In this document: positions 45,600 to 58,037 of the stretch, one piece after another | Numbering within the stretch: position 1 is the stretch's first letter | How the letters are laid out: each line of letters begins with the position of its first letter | From: Clitopilus passeckerianus | Lineage: Eukaryota; Basidiomycota; Agaricomycetes; Agaricales; Entolomataceae | DNA length: 64,000 nt | Assembly (NCBI GenBank): GCA_944990035.1 | Contig: CALYLX010000071.1 | Location: 186,001-250,000 of the forward strand | Direction of reading: 5' to 3' | The notes under the pieces: model-generated | Database searches by the model: none | Seen by the model: only the letters and a program-made list of their open reading frames with translations | Told to the model about the DNA's origin: nothing | Made by a program: the position numbers and the translations under genes

Positions 45600-47831
45600 G
45601 ACTCAGCGACGCATCATCAGGCTTGCTCTCTGACACTCTGTTGCACTGCTCTATATGTATATTGACCTTTGATCTGAATTTCCGTCTTTCCCACAAACTT
45701 CTCGTGTTTCACGATCGTTATGTCATAGGCTGTATGAGGTACTTGACCCAAGGAGGCGGAGTCTCCACGGCAGGATTCGCACATCGCCGACTGGGGTCCC
45801 CTGTTTACCTCATCTTTTGAAGGGGTATCCTCTGCCAGCCTCCTTTCCTGCCGTATACAAGCTGGACCATAGTTCAGATTCAAATCCTTGCCTTTGCAAT
45901 GACATTCCAGTGATTCCACGGCTGTGTTGGGCTGACTTTGAACCCCACCAATCTAACCCAAGGCGATTGATCCCTATCCCTTTGACACAACTTGGTTGCT
46001 ATCACATTGACATGACTGTTTTTCAGGCGCAAGGGGCTTCGCCTTTCAGTACAGTCTCAGATTTCCCACTATCCATGACGGACGCTTCCTATGGGCCGTC
46101 CAGTAACTACTTCCAGGGGGACCTTAGTCTATCTCTTAGACCTTAGGACACTAGACCCTCTCGATGAAGGCTCAGTTGCTCTCGTTTTCTTTTGGCTCTT
46201 ATGCGCTTCGTTGGGGTGCATTCAATGTACCTTAACAATGACAGCAACAAAACTGCCATTGCTTTCGTCGTTGGGGGGACCAGAACAGAGCACGAAGACC
46301 TCGGGCAGCGCTATAGTCCATCCTACCCTTGGAGTGACTCGGATTTGGATGGGTTTTATAATCAGACAATGTGAGCTCTGGATAACACTTCGCCGGTGAA
46401 GTACTCGCATTTGAACGAAAATACTTCTAGAAGCTGTGATTCTTCCTTCTGACGCAAAAGTACCAACTACTGACATGTCTGCTTCATAGCGGGCGACTGA
46501 AACTGGATCAACGCAGCTGCTTCGCTTATCATCCCATTTTACAGTACGTCTCCTCAATATCATGGCTTGTCCCTAGTGCACGCTTGAACTCAAGGTTCCG
46601 GGATCACGCTTCTGAAGATGGCAGCACAACGCAAGCTACGTATACAACTATACGTTCTACGATGTCCAAAGGCTACAAGCCGCAAAGAATACCATTATAG
46701 TCACGCATTTTGATCATGAAGCGTCGGACTCTGTGGGGGTACATGTGGTTTGATTGTGCGGTAATCAATGGCCCGGATGCACTTCCTCCTGAAGTGGAGG
46801 GTATTCAGGGTGCGTGTGCTGTGCCTCCAGATGATTTGCAACTTATCAAAGATGATGCATCAGAAATGCGGAGAGGGTATATCGATATCGTAGTAGTGGT
46901 GGCGTTCTGCTATTGATTGTGCGTGGTTTGGCTCTGCTTCTGCAGACATGAATCACAATTGTTTTTCTGGCGTACATACGGAAATTTCGACAATCTCGTT
47001 TTTTTAGCTTTCTGGTATAGAGTCTCAGCACATTAAATGGCGGAAATGTATTAGGAGGCAGCAAGTTGACGATGGACAAGAATGCCCGCCTCCTTGATGA
47101 CCGGATCTGTTATGTATCTTTCTATTTAAGAAATGTGCCAGTTAGGGGCGCCACCATCATTCGCTCTTTCCCTCCGACCATTTGATATGACGTGGGTCAC
47201 GGTGGAGGTCCTCATGCCGTGGTATCCATGCGTTTGAACAGGGGTGACTCAAGTCCACCGTTTTCCTGTGTGCTTAGCAAGCTCTCTTTGAAGCATAGGA
47301 TCAAAGGAATATCGCGCCTGGTATAGCTGAGACTCTGGTCCAGGCGGTGTCCGAGTGCTGGAGGTAGTTGTGGCGCAGACGAAACTACAAGTTTTCATGC
47401 GGAGGCCTAGCCTCTTCTCTTTCATACTGTCTGGGAATCATCCATTATGTCAATGGGCTATTGTCTTCGAACAAGACGAGACATCAACGTGCTTGTCACA
47501 TTGGACCATCCCGGACCTGAATATGCACCAAGGGCGCCCATCTGCGAATGTCCGGTGGCGATTACTTCTCTCCGGAAACTGGTAGTTCACGAGCACTCTT
47601 AAGTATTGACGAGATTTGTATCATTACAGAAGAGCCCATGTGCGCTGATATAGGGTTTAAAGCCTCACTATGGATCATGGAAGTTGACTCAGTGGGTGAG
47701 TTAGGTCCTTAAATGGGATATGCTTATTCATTTCCTTCATATAAAGGCCACTGCAGCCCTTGTACTGATCAGGTCGCTCCCGAGCATCCTGATTCTACAG
47801 AGCAAGTTCCACGGCTTTCCTATTTGTTGTG
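45600..47831. other. Gene-poor 2.2-kb gap
   Basis: Only short unrelated frames. A plus-strand frame near 46192-46374 has a protein-like look (AIAFVVGGTRTEHEDLG), but I found no start, neighbours or domain. It may be relic coding sequence. Contains the promoter of the first small secreted protein gene. Confidence 0.4.
47740..47747 (+). promoter_or_regulatory. TATA box, small secreted protein A
   Basis: TATAAAGG, 85-92 nt before the ATG at 47832. Confidence 0.6.
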
Positions 47832-48283
47832 ATGAAGTTCTCTTCCCTTCTCATGCTTCCCGTCTTTGCTGCCTTCACTACTGCTGAACCAATTCCTGAA
47901 TCCGCTCTGGAGGCTCGTGATGAGTCTGCCGCCACCGCCTATAGTGCCAAGTTCAAGGTCACGACGAGCGCTTTGAAGTGCAGAACCTGTCCCAAGACGT
48001 CTTGCACTGCTCTCAGGCAGTACTCTGAGGGAACGGTTGGTGTCCCAAGTAGCCCATGTTGATGCAACCATGACATATATATTATATAGATTGTCTACGC
48101 CTCATGCGAGACGAATAAGAGCACCACAACTGTTGATGGGCAACCGTAAGCCATGTCTTGGAATCAAACGCACAAAAAAGCTTACTGAATGACCTTCCTA
48201 GGTGGTGGGCCTGGACTAAAGAACAATGTTGGATCTCCGAGCGCTATGCCTCTTATATTTGTAGGTGCCTTTCCGAATCTTGA
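47832..48283 (+). CDS. Small secreted cysteine-rich protein A (SH3b-like)
   Basis: Exons 47832-48035, 48090-48145 and 48202-48283 give about 113 residues. A signal peptide (MKFSSLLMLPVFAAFTTA) is followed by a short pro-like stretch ending EARDE. The mature part has TTSALKCRTCPKTSCTALRQ and EGTIVYASCE, then WWAWTKEQCWISERYASYI. The spacing resembles bacterial-SH3-type (SH3b) domains with added cysteines. Paralogues B and C follow downstream. The 3' end is less sure: B and C have one more small exon ending in Cys, whereas here I read through to TGA 48281-48283. Secreted; role unknown. Confidence 0.7.
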
Positions 48284-49586
48284 TATCCAGAGTAAATCTG
48301 ACAGAACAATTTCAAAGCTGGTTATATCTCGAAGTGTTAACCAAGACGGGCAACTCAAGGACCAAATGCAACATTGGAATAGGCCTCTATTTGCAAATTT
48401 AGACTCGTAAATCAACATTGAAGGGATACAGACCATCGAGATATCTGAACATATTTCTAATCCCAGCCTGCACACAATCGTAGGAAGGCTGAGGATATTC
48501 TAGTGTTAGAGCCACTGAGCGACAAAGAGTTCCGTGAATTGGTAGCCACTGTTAATCACAAGCTGAAAATCGAGATTTTCTGTCCACGAATCTTGTGAAC
48601 CAGAGCCCGGAAGTTTGCCAGTGGCGGTCGTATCAAGAGGGGAAAATGTCCGACATCTTGAAGCTTCAGCTTGACTTATTTAAATCGGATTGATCCTCTG
48701 TACTTCGGTGCAGACAATCTTCCGGAGTTTGGGGTGGATTTGAGGCTCTTCTGGCGTTCGCCGGCGTTACGTCACTTCCATAGGTGTCAGTGAGCTTGGA
48801 ATAGTTGGAAATCTCTCCTGACCATATCGGCTCCCACTCAAGATTTTGCATGCCACATTTTGCCATAATCATGAATGTGACTTGAAAGGCTTGGAATAGT
48901 CTTTCACTAGTGCGTACGAGAATTCTGAATGAAACGCTCACGCAGAAACAAGGGTAGCTATTTAGCTCAGAATAGATCATTGCCTGCACCTCGACGGCCA
49001 TAAACCATGACCTAACCTTCTGCTCTCTTCTGCTGCCACGACGAAAGTGACTGGCGTGCAACTTCGTTCAATGGCATAGGCATATGACTCTGTCAAACGG
49101 TTGCTGAAACTGATTCTCATTTCGGTGTTGGTTCCTTTGGGTGCCTGAAATCTATCACGCACGGACAAACCCACTCCAAAAAGGCGGTATATAGATGACT
49201 AGCACTGATATATATCAAATGGGCGAACAGGTTGCAGCTGGTTGCAGGGATGCTCAACTTGAGGAAAGGCTTTCCAGGTTTCAAAGACTCCGAACTGCTC
49301 GCTGGTGTCACTGGGAGATACGTCACACGACTGATTGCCTTTGTCAAAAGTGTCTGGCACTGCTACTACGTGATATCTATCACCAATAACGGCTTCACGT
49401 GGATTTCATGTCCTCTTGAGCCTCTCCATGCCAAGGCTCCAGTCATCCACTAAGAGGAGATATCCTTGCCGAATTTCACTATGAAATTGTGTATAAAAGG
49501 ACTGCAAAATACCAGTTACCTCCTCAGGTCGCTCTCGGGCATCCATTTGATCACTTCTCAGTTGAATTCTTTGGCAATATCTCCTC
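48284..49586. other. Intergenic between secreted-protein paralogues A and B
   Basis: No supported gene in 1.3 kb apart from the TATA box of B. Confidence 0.4.
49492..49500 (+). promoter_or_regulatory. TATA box, small secreted protein B
   Basis: TATAAAAGG, 87-95 nt before the ATG at 49587. Confidence 0.65.
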
Positions 49587-50083
49587 ATGAAGTTTTCTAC
49601 GATTCTCGCGCTCCCCTTCTTCGTAGCCCTCGCAACTGCTGAACCTCTGCCCGAAAGGCGCGAAGAACGTGTCCGCGCTGAAGCATCTGCCGCAGTTACC
49701 TATTACACCGGAAAAGTGACAGCTGCTGCGTTGTTGTGCAGGAGCTGTCCTAAGACATCCTGTGCTGCTGAGAGGCAGTATGCCAAGGGAGCTGTGAGTC
49801 TTTCTTATGTGCATTCGGATGGCATGCTGAGCTTTTATGTAGAGCATCAAGGTTTCTTGCGTTAAGGCAGGCACGTCCGTCTCAGGAAACAAGTAAGAAG
49901 ATCTCAAGCCAAAGGGTTTCGAAACTAACACGGATTCTACTAGGTGGTGGGACTACACCTCCGACGGATGTTATGTTTCCGAGTATTACGTTACTTTTAC
50001 CAGTGAGTTCCGTTTCTGAGAAGGCGTCCGATCCTGTTCTGACAGACGACTTTGACATTTTAGATTACCCTCCTATCTGCTAA
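49587..50083 (+). CDS. Small secreted cysteine-rich protein B (SH3b-like)
   Basis: Four exons (49587-49793, 49852-49892, 49944-50002, 50064-50083) give 108 residues in consistent phase. It has a signal peptide (MKFSTILALPFFVALATA) and a charged pro-like stretch with REERVRAEA. The mature domain shows VTAAALLCRSCPKTSCAAER, GAVSCVKAGTSVSGNKWWDY and GCYVSEYYVTF, ending YPPIC. Seven cysteines lie in the mature part. It is the best-formed member of the trio and served as guide for the other two. Such SH3b-like small secreted proteins are frequent in Agaricomycetes but unassigned. Confidence 0.82.
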
Positions 50084-51173
50084 GTCGTAAAACGGAGGCA
50101 CAATCATAAGTAGCTCTGTCGTTTAGTCTTTCTGAGAATCAATATCTGTGAACCGCATGAATTTCTTCGGCCAGCCATGAGAGTTGAGCGCTGTTGATCG
50201 CGTTTTGTTTCCGAGAAATATTTGATTTGCTCCCAGCACTCAGGCTGGCAGAGATCGGGACATCCATTAGCAAACGACAGTCAGGGGTCGCTAGGGGCTG
50301 CAAGGCCTATGTCAACTCCCAGTTACGACTGATATCTTCGTGACATATTGCTAAAAAGTGCTTGCAGCCATTGGCGCCAAACCATAGTCAGAGGGTCCAG
50401 CCATAGCGCCGCTGATATGCATCCAATCTAATCAATATCACTTCGAGCCTGATGGAACGTATCAAAATCGTCAATAACGCCCCGGAGTACATATTGTGGA
50501 AATGTGTTGGGTATCATGTAGGTTTCGAGAACAAACGACTCGGAGAGATATCACTTAGGCAGTGAGATAGCGTGTTGTCCACACTTTGTGGCGCATACTC
50601 AAGCGCGTCCTTCTGCCTGTCGCGCTTCGAAGAGCGGGGATTATCATTCTGGCCAGGAAAGACTGGCAGTAACAAATAATTGAAAAGAACTGGGTTCATT
50701 GTACCTGGTCACAAGCGGACTAATTGGCTCCAGCGTGGAGACATGATTAACACGGAACTTTGATAGGTACTGCACGGGCGATGGCTGGTGACGGTTCAAC
50801 AAATTGCCAAACGATAAGAATCTCGAACCGTGAAGAACTCGGGACGAAATAATGTATCTTACTTGCTTATTGCCAATAGGTGAAGTCGCCAATCTAATCG
50901 CCTACATGCCTTATATCGCACGAGTAATTCCCTCTGTCAAAGCTTGACAGTTCCCGTTAATTAAACAGACAGTAAATTATTGTTGCTAACTATAGCGCAA
51001 AAGTGAGTCTTGATTCATCGTCAGCCTCAATGCCCTCCGCAACCTCAGAGAGGAGTGTACCTTGTTGTTTCGCGAGTGCAGGTATAAAAGCCCTGTAAAC
51101 CACTCTTGATCGATAAGTCACCACCGTTCATCCTCTCGACCATCTTCAAGGCTACGTCCTTCGAGAATTCATA
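50084..51173. other. Intergenic between secreted-protein paralogues B and C
   Basis: No supported gene in 1.1 kb apart from the TATA box of C. Confidence 0.4.
51083..51090 (+). promoter_or_regulatory. TATA box, small secreted protein C
   Basis: TATAAAAG, 84-91 nt before the ATG at 51174. Confidence 0.65.
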
Positions 51174-51627
51174 ATGAAACTCTCTGCCACTCTTGTCCTC
51201 TCCAGTGTTGGGCCAGTCCGTGCTGCTGCCTCGTACCCCTATGTCGGCACTGTATTTCCAGACGCTCTGTTATGCCGGTCCTGTCCCAAGACATCCTGTA
51301 CCGCTGTGAAGCAGTACTCTAAGGGAGCGGTATGGTGCTGTTCCTTCGTGCTTAGTGGGCTGTTCGTCTGAGAATTCTTGCAGACGATTCACATTTCTTG
51401 TGCCGCAACGGGCAGCTCGGTCTCTGGAAATAAGTAAGCTCATTTGCCTCAAAGCTGAGAAGGTTAAACTGACCACTTTTATGCCAGGTATTGGGACAAG
51501 ACCTCGGACGGATGCTACATTTCCGAATATTACGTTGCTTTCAGCGGCAGTGAGTTCATCATTTATTCCCTGGATTCAAGAGCTTGACGAATGACATGCA
51601 ACTTTAGAATGGTCACCTGTCTGTTAG
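51174..51627 (+). CDS. Small secreted cysteine-rich protein C (SH3b-like)
   Basis: Four exons as in paralogue B: exon 1 from 51174 to the donor after KQYSKGA, exon 2 ending SSVSGNK, exon 3 ending YYVAFSG, and a last short exon ending W-S-P-V-C at TAG 51625-51627. Landmarks are VFPDALLCRSCPKTSC, ISCAATGSSVSGNK, YWDKTSDGCYISEYY. The signal peptide (MKLSATLVLSSVGPVRA) is weaker, and the pro-like stretch between signal and domain seen in A and B is absent. Proximity, intron positions and the CPKTSC core show recent tandem descent. Confidence 0.75.
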
Positions 51628-51833
51628 ACTTGAGCTTGAACGTCGGGTCCGCGGCCGGGGTGATGATGTAGGATAGTATTGCTGTAATTTTGTCTTGCTC
51701 GTCAATTTTCTGCAACTGGGAATGCTTCGTTAAGTCAGGCATCGAGAGTACATAGAAAGTCGCTCGTAAGAGGCATGCAATTAGGGCAAACGACAGTAAT
51801 AGTACATGAGTCTTGGAAGAGGAATGAGGTCAA

Positions 51834-53798
51834 TCATGTCTCCTCGCCGGCACGACTGTTTTTCCCCACCACGACGTTCAAATCTTTGAGGTCTTGCTGC
51901 AACACCTTTGTCAGATGTGCCAGGCCACTCTGTTGTTCCGACAGGATCTACAACAAAGTTTGATCAGTGGCCCATTTCCTTGAAGGCGAAAACGCCAACC
52001 TACCTGAGCAATTTGCGCCAGCCCTTCGTCATCCACAACCGCCCACCCACCACCCCCGTCAGCCCCCCGTCTTCCACCAGACCCTCTCTCCTGAGCAGCA
52101 CCCGCAGCACCAATTAGAGCCCACAGCTCGTTCAACTTTCCTCTCACTCGCCCTCGCTTCATAACCTCTTCCTCGATCTCTTCCAGCTGGGTCCTCAGCT
52201 GCTCCTCCTCGGGCTTAATCGCTGATGACCGGACGGCAGGTATTAGAAGGTGCAGATGCTGGATGAATGCGACTAGGCGGTGTTGGAGCTGGGTTTCTTG
52301 AGATGTGAGACGCTTCAGGCGGGCAGTGTTGGTCGTAGCATGTCGCTCCTGAAGCGTATCAATGCGCTTTTCGAGTTCCTGTACACGAACGTTGGGTACC
52401 CGTGAGTTTGATTGGAGAATATGCTTGGTTATTCACCGTAATGTACTGCTTGTGTTTCTCTGCCTGTGTAGTCTGTCCATTGACCCGTTCTCGGAGGTCA
52501 TCAAAGCTTGACGCCATTACTGGTACCAACCTGCAATAGGCCATCAGGGTTGGGAGCAAAGCCGGCCAAATGATGTTTAACTTACCGTTTGGGATCAGGA
52601 TTTTCTTTGGTCGCTTTCGCCCACATATCGTCAGGCATGTTCGGTGGTTTCGAGTACATGGCTGTCTGGTTAGGGTTGACCATGTTGTAGAAGACATGCT
52701 GAACAGAGAAAGTAAATCAGAGCAACGATCGCTGCCAACATAAAAAAGAGACAGTACCCTAAAACGACATTGAGGGGAGGCCGGGTTCCATGCAGAGTAA
52801 GTACCTTCGATTTTTTGCATAAGCATCAAGTTTTGCGACTGGGGGTCCTGCGACTGAGGTTGAATGCTCGACAGAAGACTCCTTGCGGGAGCAATTGCAG
52901 TGCTGCCGCCGAACATCGAGCCACCTAACCCGGTATTGTTGTTCGTCGACTGTCCGAATAGCGAGGGCTGAGCAGATTGTTGTTGTTGTTGTTGTTGCTG
53001 TTGTTGCTGCGGCTGCTGTTGTTGTTGTCCCCCGAACAGACTATTTGGAGCTGTCGTCCCGAGCGCACTGGTGTTTAATCCCAACTTAGGCGCGATTGAC
53101 CCAAACAGTGAACCTGTCGGTTGCGTCGTTGTAGATCCAAACAGGCCCCCAGTGACACCCCCGGCAGCTGGTTGGGCCGTAGATGTATTTCCGAATAAAC
53201 CACCTGTAGGGACGGTTTGGCCAGTCGTTGCTGACGAGCCAAAAAGTCCACCCGTGGTGCCAGTGGTTCCGGTATTTGACGGCTGTGTTGAGCTAAAAAG
53301 ACCCCCTGTAGTAGCGGGCTGAGTGGGAGCATTTGTGGTCGAGCCAAAGAGACCCCCAGTTGCAGGCTGTTGCTGAGTATTGGATGCTGTTCCAAAAAGG
53401 CCCCCGGTTGCTGCCTGTTGCTGCTGTTGGGTATTGGTCGCAGAGCCAAACAGCCCTCCAGTTGTAGGCTGTTGTGCAGTGGATGCAGCATTCCCGAACT
53501 GCCCGCCTGTCGAGGTACCTGCAGCTGGGGTGGTTCCAGTCGCACCACCACCGAATAGGGAAGTAGCTGGCTTCGGGTTGTTAGTTGAAGCTCCAAAGAG
53601 ACCGGTCCCCGGCTGAGTTGTAGAGGTTGTGGTGTTCCCAAACAGTCCTCCTGTGGCAGGAGTGGGATTGGTTCCCGCCTGCGTCGTGCTAGGGTTTCCA
53701 AATAGCGACGTTGTAGGCTGTGTAGTAGTAGTTTTAGATGGATTTCCGAACAGGCTGGTGCCACCTGTATTCGACGCCGTATTCCCGAAGAGCGACAT
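51834..53798 (-). CDS. NUP54: Nucleoporin Nup54/Nup57 (GLFG type)
   Basis: Starts MSLFGNTASNTGG at 53798 and ends at TGA 51834-51836; several introns in the 3' half. The N-terminal 280 residues are FG-rich with many GGLFG units and a glutamine run encoded by CAA/CAG repeats (52978-53033). The conserved Nup54 part follows (GTYSAWNPASPQCRFR, then HVFYNMVNPNQTAMYSKPP, MWAKATKENPDP). The C-terminal third is a coiled-coil region (LEKRIDTLQERHATT, EEQLRTQLEEIEEEVMKR). As part of the Nsp1-Nup57-Nup49 (Nup62-Nup54-Nup58) channel complex it forms the FG barrier of the nuclear pore. A Gly/Arg-rich insert (GSGGRRGADGGGG) before the last exon is a local oddity. Confidence 0.88.
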
Positions 53799-54819
53799 AT
53801 TTCGAGCTGGGTGCAGCGAATTATAGTCAAATTCTGAGGATAGAAATGTCGATTTTTCAGCTTCTGATTGTTACAAGGATTCATCTAATGACTCACCTAA
53901 GTGTCTTGCAGACCACTCGACACTGAATGCTGCTAATCGTCTGAAAGCTCGTCAACAACGCGTCCTCCTGCTTGGAGTCGACAAAGCTTGGACCAACCGG
54001 TAAACGTCACGTGCTCTCGACTATTATTTGTCCGCGACAAATAACGCGAGCGCGTTTTTTACCACAAACTTTCACCGTTTCTGTGCATCTCGCTTTGCCC
54101 AGGCATCTTCAAGTCCAATTCTGAAGCACAATAGATGTGTGATGCACGGGCATTCACAAGGAAAGCCATGAATTCATCCATCAGGCGAGGGAACTGAAGA
54201 CAAGCACGAATACGAGTGTCCTTATCGATGGACTCAAATGTTCAGAGCATCTCTTTCTAATAAGTACACCTAGATTTCTTGATTTTACCTGCCTTAACAG
54301 TCAGATGGATAGACTACAGAGGGAGGTTTTGTCCCAAGTCCTAATTTTCTCGTAAGCACGCTCTAGAATTCCTCGCCGCTGGCCCGACTTATAGGTTCCC
54401 GTTAACCGCAGCGGTACCAATCTGGTAGCGCAGACGGCTTTGAATGTCTGTGTGGTTTATGAATCAATACCCAGCTACGGTAGAATCATCATTTCTCGTA
54501 TACTATACACTCTCGTTCATGATCACCCCCCAGGGGACCTGACAATAACGTGGAAAAGTACTTTATATCGATCTACAGCTGAAATTCGAATGCTTCGGGT
54601 ACAGGAAGCCACCAACTATCATTACAAGTGTCATATAGCTATGAAGTTGACAAGAAAAATATACTCAGGCGGTTCCTAGTGGTAGCAATACTGATAAATA
54701 TGGAGTATATCATAGTAATCCATAGGGCAAGAAAGAAATGCGAGTGAACACATGAGAAAGAAATTCAACGACCTATGCAATCGTCCAAAAACAATACGTC
54801 AAAACGTCTCCGCCACGCA
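53799..54819. other. Gene-poor 1-kb gap
   Basis: Promoter of NUP54 and 3' flank of the Cac2 gene. A 79-codon frame near 54440-54679 starts with a non-ATG codon and has no recognisable domain. Confidence 0.45.
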
Positions 54820-57630
54820 TTAGGATCCCAAATCCCCGACTTTGGTCAATGCGACTCTCCTCTTCTTCTTAGGAGGCTCCTGGGTCTTCTCTTTCTCCTC
54901 TGTGGACTCCTTTGCTCCTGCACCACTAGAGCTTGACGAGCGGCCAGCAGGAGTTGATCCACCATTGGAGTCGCCCACCTCCCCACTGCCGGATGTCTGC
55001 GGAGGCTCGCTCCTCTTCTTCGGATTCGGAGTGGGAAGCTGAACAGTTGAAGCCAATGGCGTAGCCAGCGGGGTGATGGTTGTAGGGTGTTGGTGGGGAG
55101 GTGCCCCAGCAGTGGTCGAGTATGCAATCGGTACTGCATGGTGCTGGGCAATAGACTGTAGTTGAAGAGTCTGCTGCTGGGTGTGATGGGCGGGTATAAT
55201 TTCATCGAATGTGATGAGAGTGCAGTACCCGTCTCTTGAGGAGAGAATTAGGCATTGACCGTCGGGCGACCTGGAAGCAGGCATCAGTTATCAGATATGC
55301 AGAAAATGGGATATGAGCTTACCAAGTGACATCTGTGAACTCGTCATAGTGTAACTTTGTCAACAAGCACACAGGTCCGCTCTGCTGCGTATCATATATA
55401 GCAACGGTGTCCATCGTCACGACAGCGAACAACATCCTATAGTTGAGAGCGAACACTGAGCCCGAATTTGGTGTTGCACTCGGCGCAACATTTGTGTTCT
55501 GGGTAGGCGTCGCAGCAGGCGTAACCCTGCCTCCAACGACCCTCGTCGGGGTCTGTGCTGGACCGGGTGTAGGGGGTTTTGAAGTAGCCGGAGTAGGAGG
55601 CCTCAGATCCAGCGGTGATAGAGCCGGTGACGCCATAACACTACTTGTTCCCCCTGACATCCCAGCAGCCAGCCTCGGTGAAGGCGCGATGATAGAAGAC
55701 GCTGAATGTGAGTGCGCATGTAGGGCAGGCGTTCGCTGAGGTGACATCAAGCTCGATAGGCCTGCGTTACTTCCAGGCGCTATAGGACCTGTAACATCCA
55801 CGTCCATAGCAGTTTCAGGTCCTTTCTCAATAGCTGCAACAACACCACCGCTCGCCGGCTTCGCCTCATGAATGGGAGTCTGCGGGCGCTCGAGGCCAGG
55901 TCGGAGCTCGTACAGGAGGGGGGAGAACCGGACTGCTACGCTAGCCTTTTTGTGACCGGGTAGCTGGGCAACTGGCGGTCTGGCGAAATTGGCTCGGGAA
56001 TAGATGTAGACGGATGAGGAGAGCGATTGCGATCCGTTAGAGGAGAGGTCTGTGTTGACAGTAGGTCGTCCCTTTCTGCCTCTTGACGGTGTGTTGCTTT
56101 CCTCCTTGCCGTTCTTTCCATTGTTGGAGGACCCGGGGACGACAGACGGGTCCTCGAATTGGCCAGCAGGTGTCATTAGAAGACCACCGTCAGGGCTGAA
56201 TGTCAGCCGACGGAAGAAGTTTGTGAAGCTTTCATCGCCGTATAGCTTGATGGTACTCCAAGCCGGTGTGGGTTGATTCCGAATGGCGGGTAGCGGAGGC
56301 ATAGGGGACGGTGACCGTGCATATCGACCGCTATGTACAACTGGTGAACCTGGGGCATTCGAGCTGAACGATGACCTCCTTGAGGAGGACCTCTCAACAG
56401 AGGGAGGCGGGAACATCGAAGAGCCACTCGCTACTGAAGTAGCTGGTGTAGGAGGGGCGCCATCTTTCATACCGAACGTCTCATCCTTGAGGCTCTCCTT
56501 GCTTGCATGTTCACTGGTCACAGAGTCTGCGTCGCTGACAGTGCTCTGGCTCCTGAACATTTTCGGCCGACTGTTGCCTTGAACGCTGGGAGTTCGGCTA
56601 TGCCTATGGGTCATGCGGGTGTTCTTGCCCACTGCGTGGGCTTCGAAGATGCCGTTTTTGGTGGAGATGCTGTATATGTGCATAGAGCGGTCGCTACTTT
56701 GAGTAGCGATATATTCGTTAAGAGGGTCCCAAGCAACACCTTGGACGTAGTGTGTGTGTTCAGCAATCTCCTGGACGCATTTACCTGCAACATGTGAGTA
56801 CATGTGTGAATATTCGATTGTAAAACTCACCATCTGTAACGCTAAACACCCTGGCAGTATTGTCTGTGCTTCCAGCAATAATATATTCCCCTGTCGGGCT
56901 CCAAGCCAGGTCATACACCTGCATCGTTGTGCACCTACGCGTCAACACCAAAATTAGAGTCACAAGAGGATATCACGCGGCGTTGTGCGCGTACCTAAAC
57001 GTCGTCCTTGGTTTCCAGTACTCTTTCTCGAGCTGAAGTTCTTCGGGAGTTAAATCACTGCCATAGGTGCTTTGTTGTGGTGTATTGCTAGGTGACCAGA
57101 TAATTATCATTCCATCTGGGTTGGGTAAAATAGTCAGTCTCTTGCATGGAGCAGAGGGTTAGGAATGGCTTACCGTCGCCAGCTGAGGCAATAAGCTCGC
57201 CTGGAAAACGAAGTCAGTCGAGCGAAATGTGGAAGTCCTGAGATAGACGCGCACCGTTGGGTGAGAAGCGGACGACGTTCACCGCCGCTGAATGCCTGCT
57301 CAACGTCGCTAGATATTCCACTCGGGCAGGCCGTGGTACATTAGGCGTCGATTCATCCTGCACTAACGTCGTGGGCCGAATATTCGGATACACCATCCAG
57401 ACCTAGAGACACGTCGTCCGCGTTAGTACCGCTTAGTGACATTCGAATACGAACTGACACACCCTGACATGGTTATCCTCTCCTCCAGTAGCCAACCTAT
57501 ACGAGTGACCAGCATACTTTTCTTCTTGTCCAACCGATGGTCGCGCTTTTTTAAAAGGACTCGGTTGGAAGTCGCAAGTCGAAATTGGCTTGCTGTCATG
57601 CCACCGAATTTCTAGCGTCCTGAACCGCAT
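54820..57630 (-). CDS. CAC2: Chromatin assembly factor 1 subunit Cac2 (CHAF1B, WD40)
   Basis: Multi-exon, ATG at 57630, stop TAA 54820-54822. CAF-1 deposits histones H3-H4 behind replication forks; Cac2 is its WD40 subunit. Repeats in order include LEIRWHDSKPISTCDFQP, SYRLATGGEDNHVRVW, LSRHSAAVNVVRFSPNG, IIIWSPSNTP, MQVYDLAWSPTGEYIIAGS, HYVQGVAWDPLNEYIATQS, RRLTFSPDGGLLMTPAG, NYRMLFAVVTMDTVAIYDT and YDEFTDVTWSPDGQCL. Two long Ser/Pro-rich loops are inserted between later blades. The C-terminus is Ser/Glu-rich with a nuclear-localisation-like PPKKKRR. Phase is kept at the joins checked (57480s, 57240s, 57170s). Confidence 0.9.
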
Positions 57631-58037
57631 TCTTCTATTCCAACGACGCGCTTGACGTGTTCTTTGGCGTAAAAATGCGAGTCTGCTGCTCAATGGCGGC
57701 CGTGCAGATAATGGGGAGGGATAGAGAGGCTGAGATGCTTGTATTACTTGTTACTTTCACGCGGTCATTCAGCGTGACAGAGTGATATTGATTGTGGGCG
57801 TCTAACGCGACGACAAGGGCGTTGGCCACGACGTTGGGCCTTCTGTTGCCCGTTGGGTGTGAAATATAAGTAGTAGTAGCAACGAGAGCGATGGCAAAGT
57901 ACTGACAACAAATACTACAACAATAACAAAGGAAAGCTATGGAATACATTAGAGAAGGCCAGCTCAATTATAGGTATGGGTACAATGATTTTTGATAGCA
58001 ATGGGGATCAGTGAGAGCAGGAATACAAGCGAATGCA
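57631..58037. other. Intergenic
   Basis: Promoter of the Cac2 gene and 3' flank of the next minus-strand gene; nothing else seen. Confidence 0.4.

Noticed and set aside
52978..53033. GTT/GCT trinucleotide repeat
   Set aside because: It is the reverse complement of CAA/CAG codons forming a glutamine run within NUP54, so it is coding and not an intergenic microsatellite.
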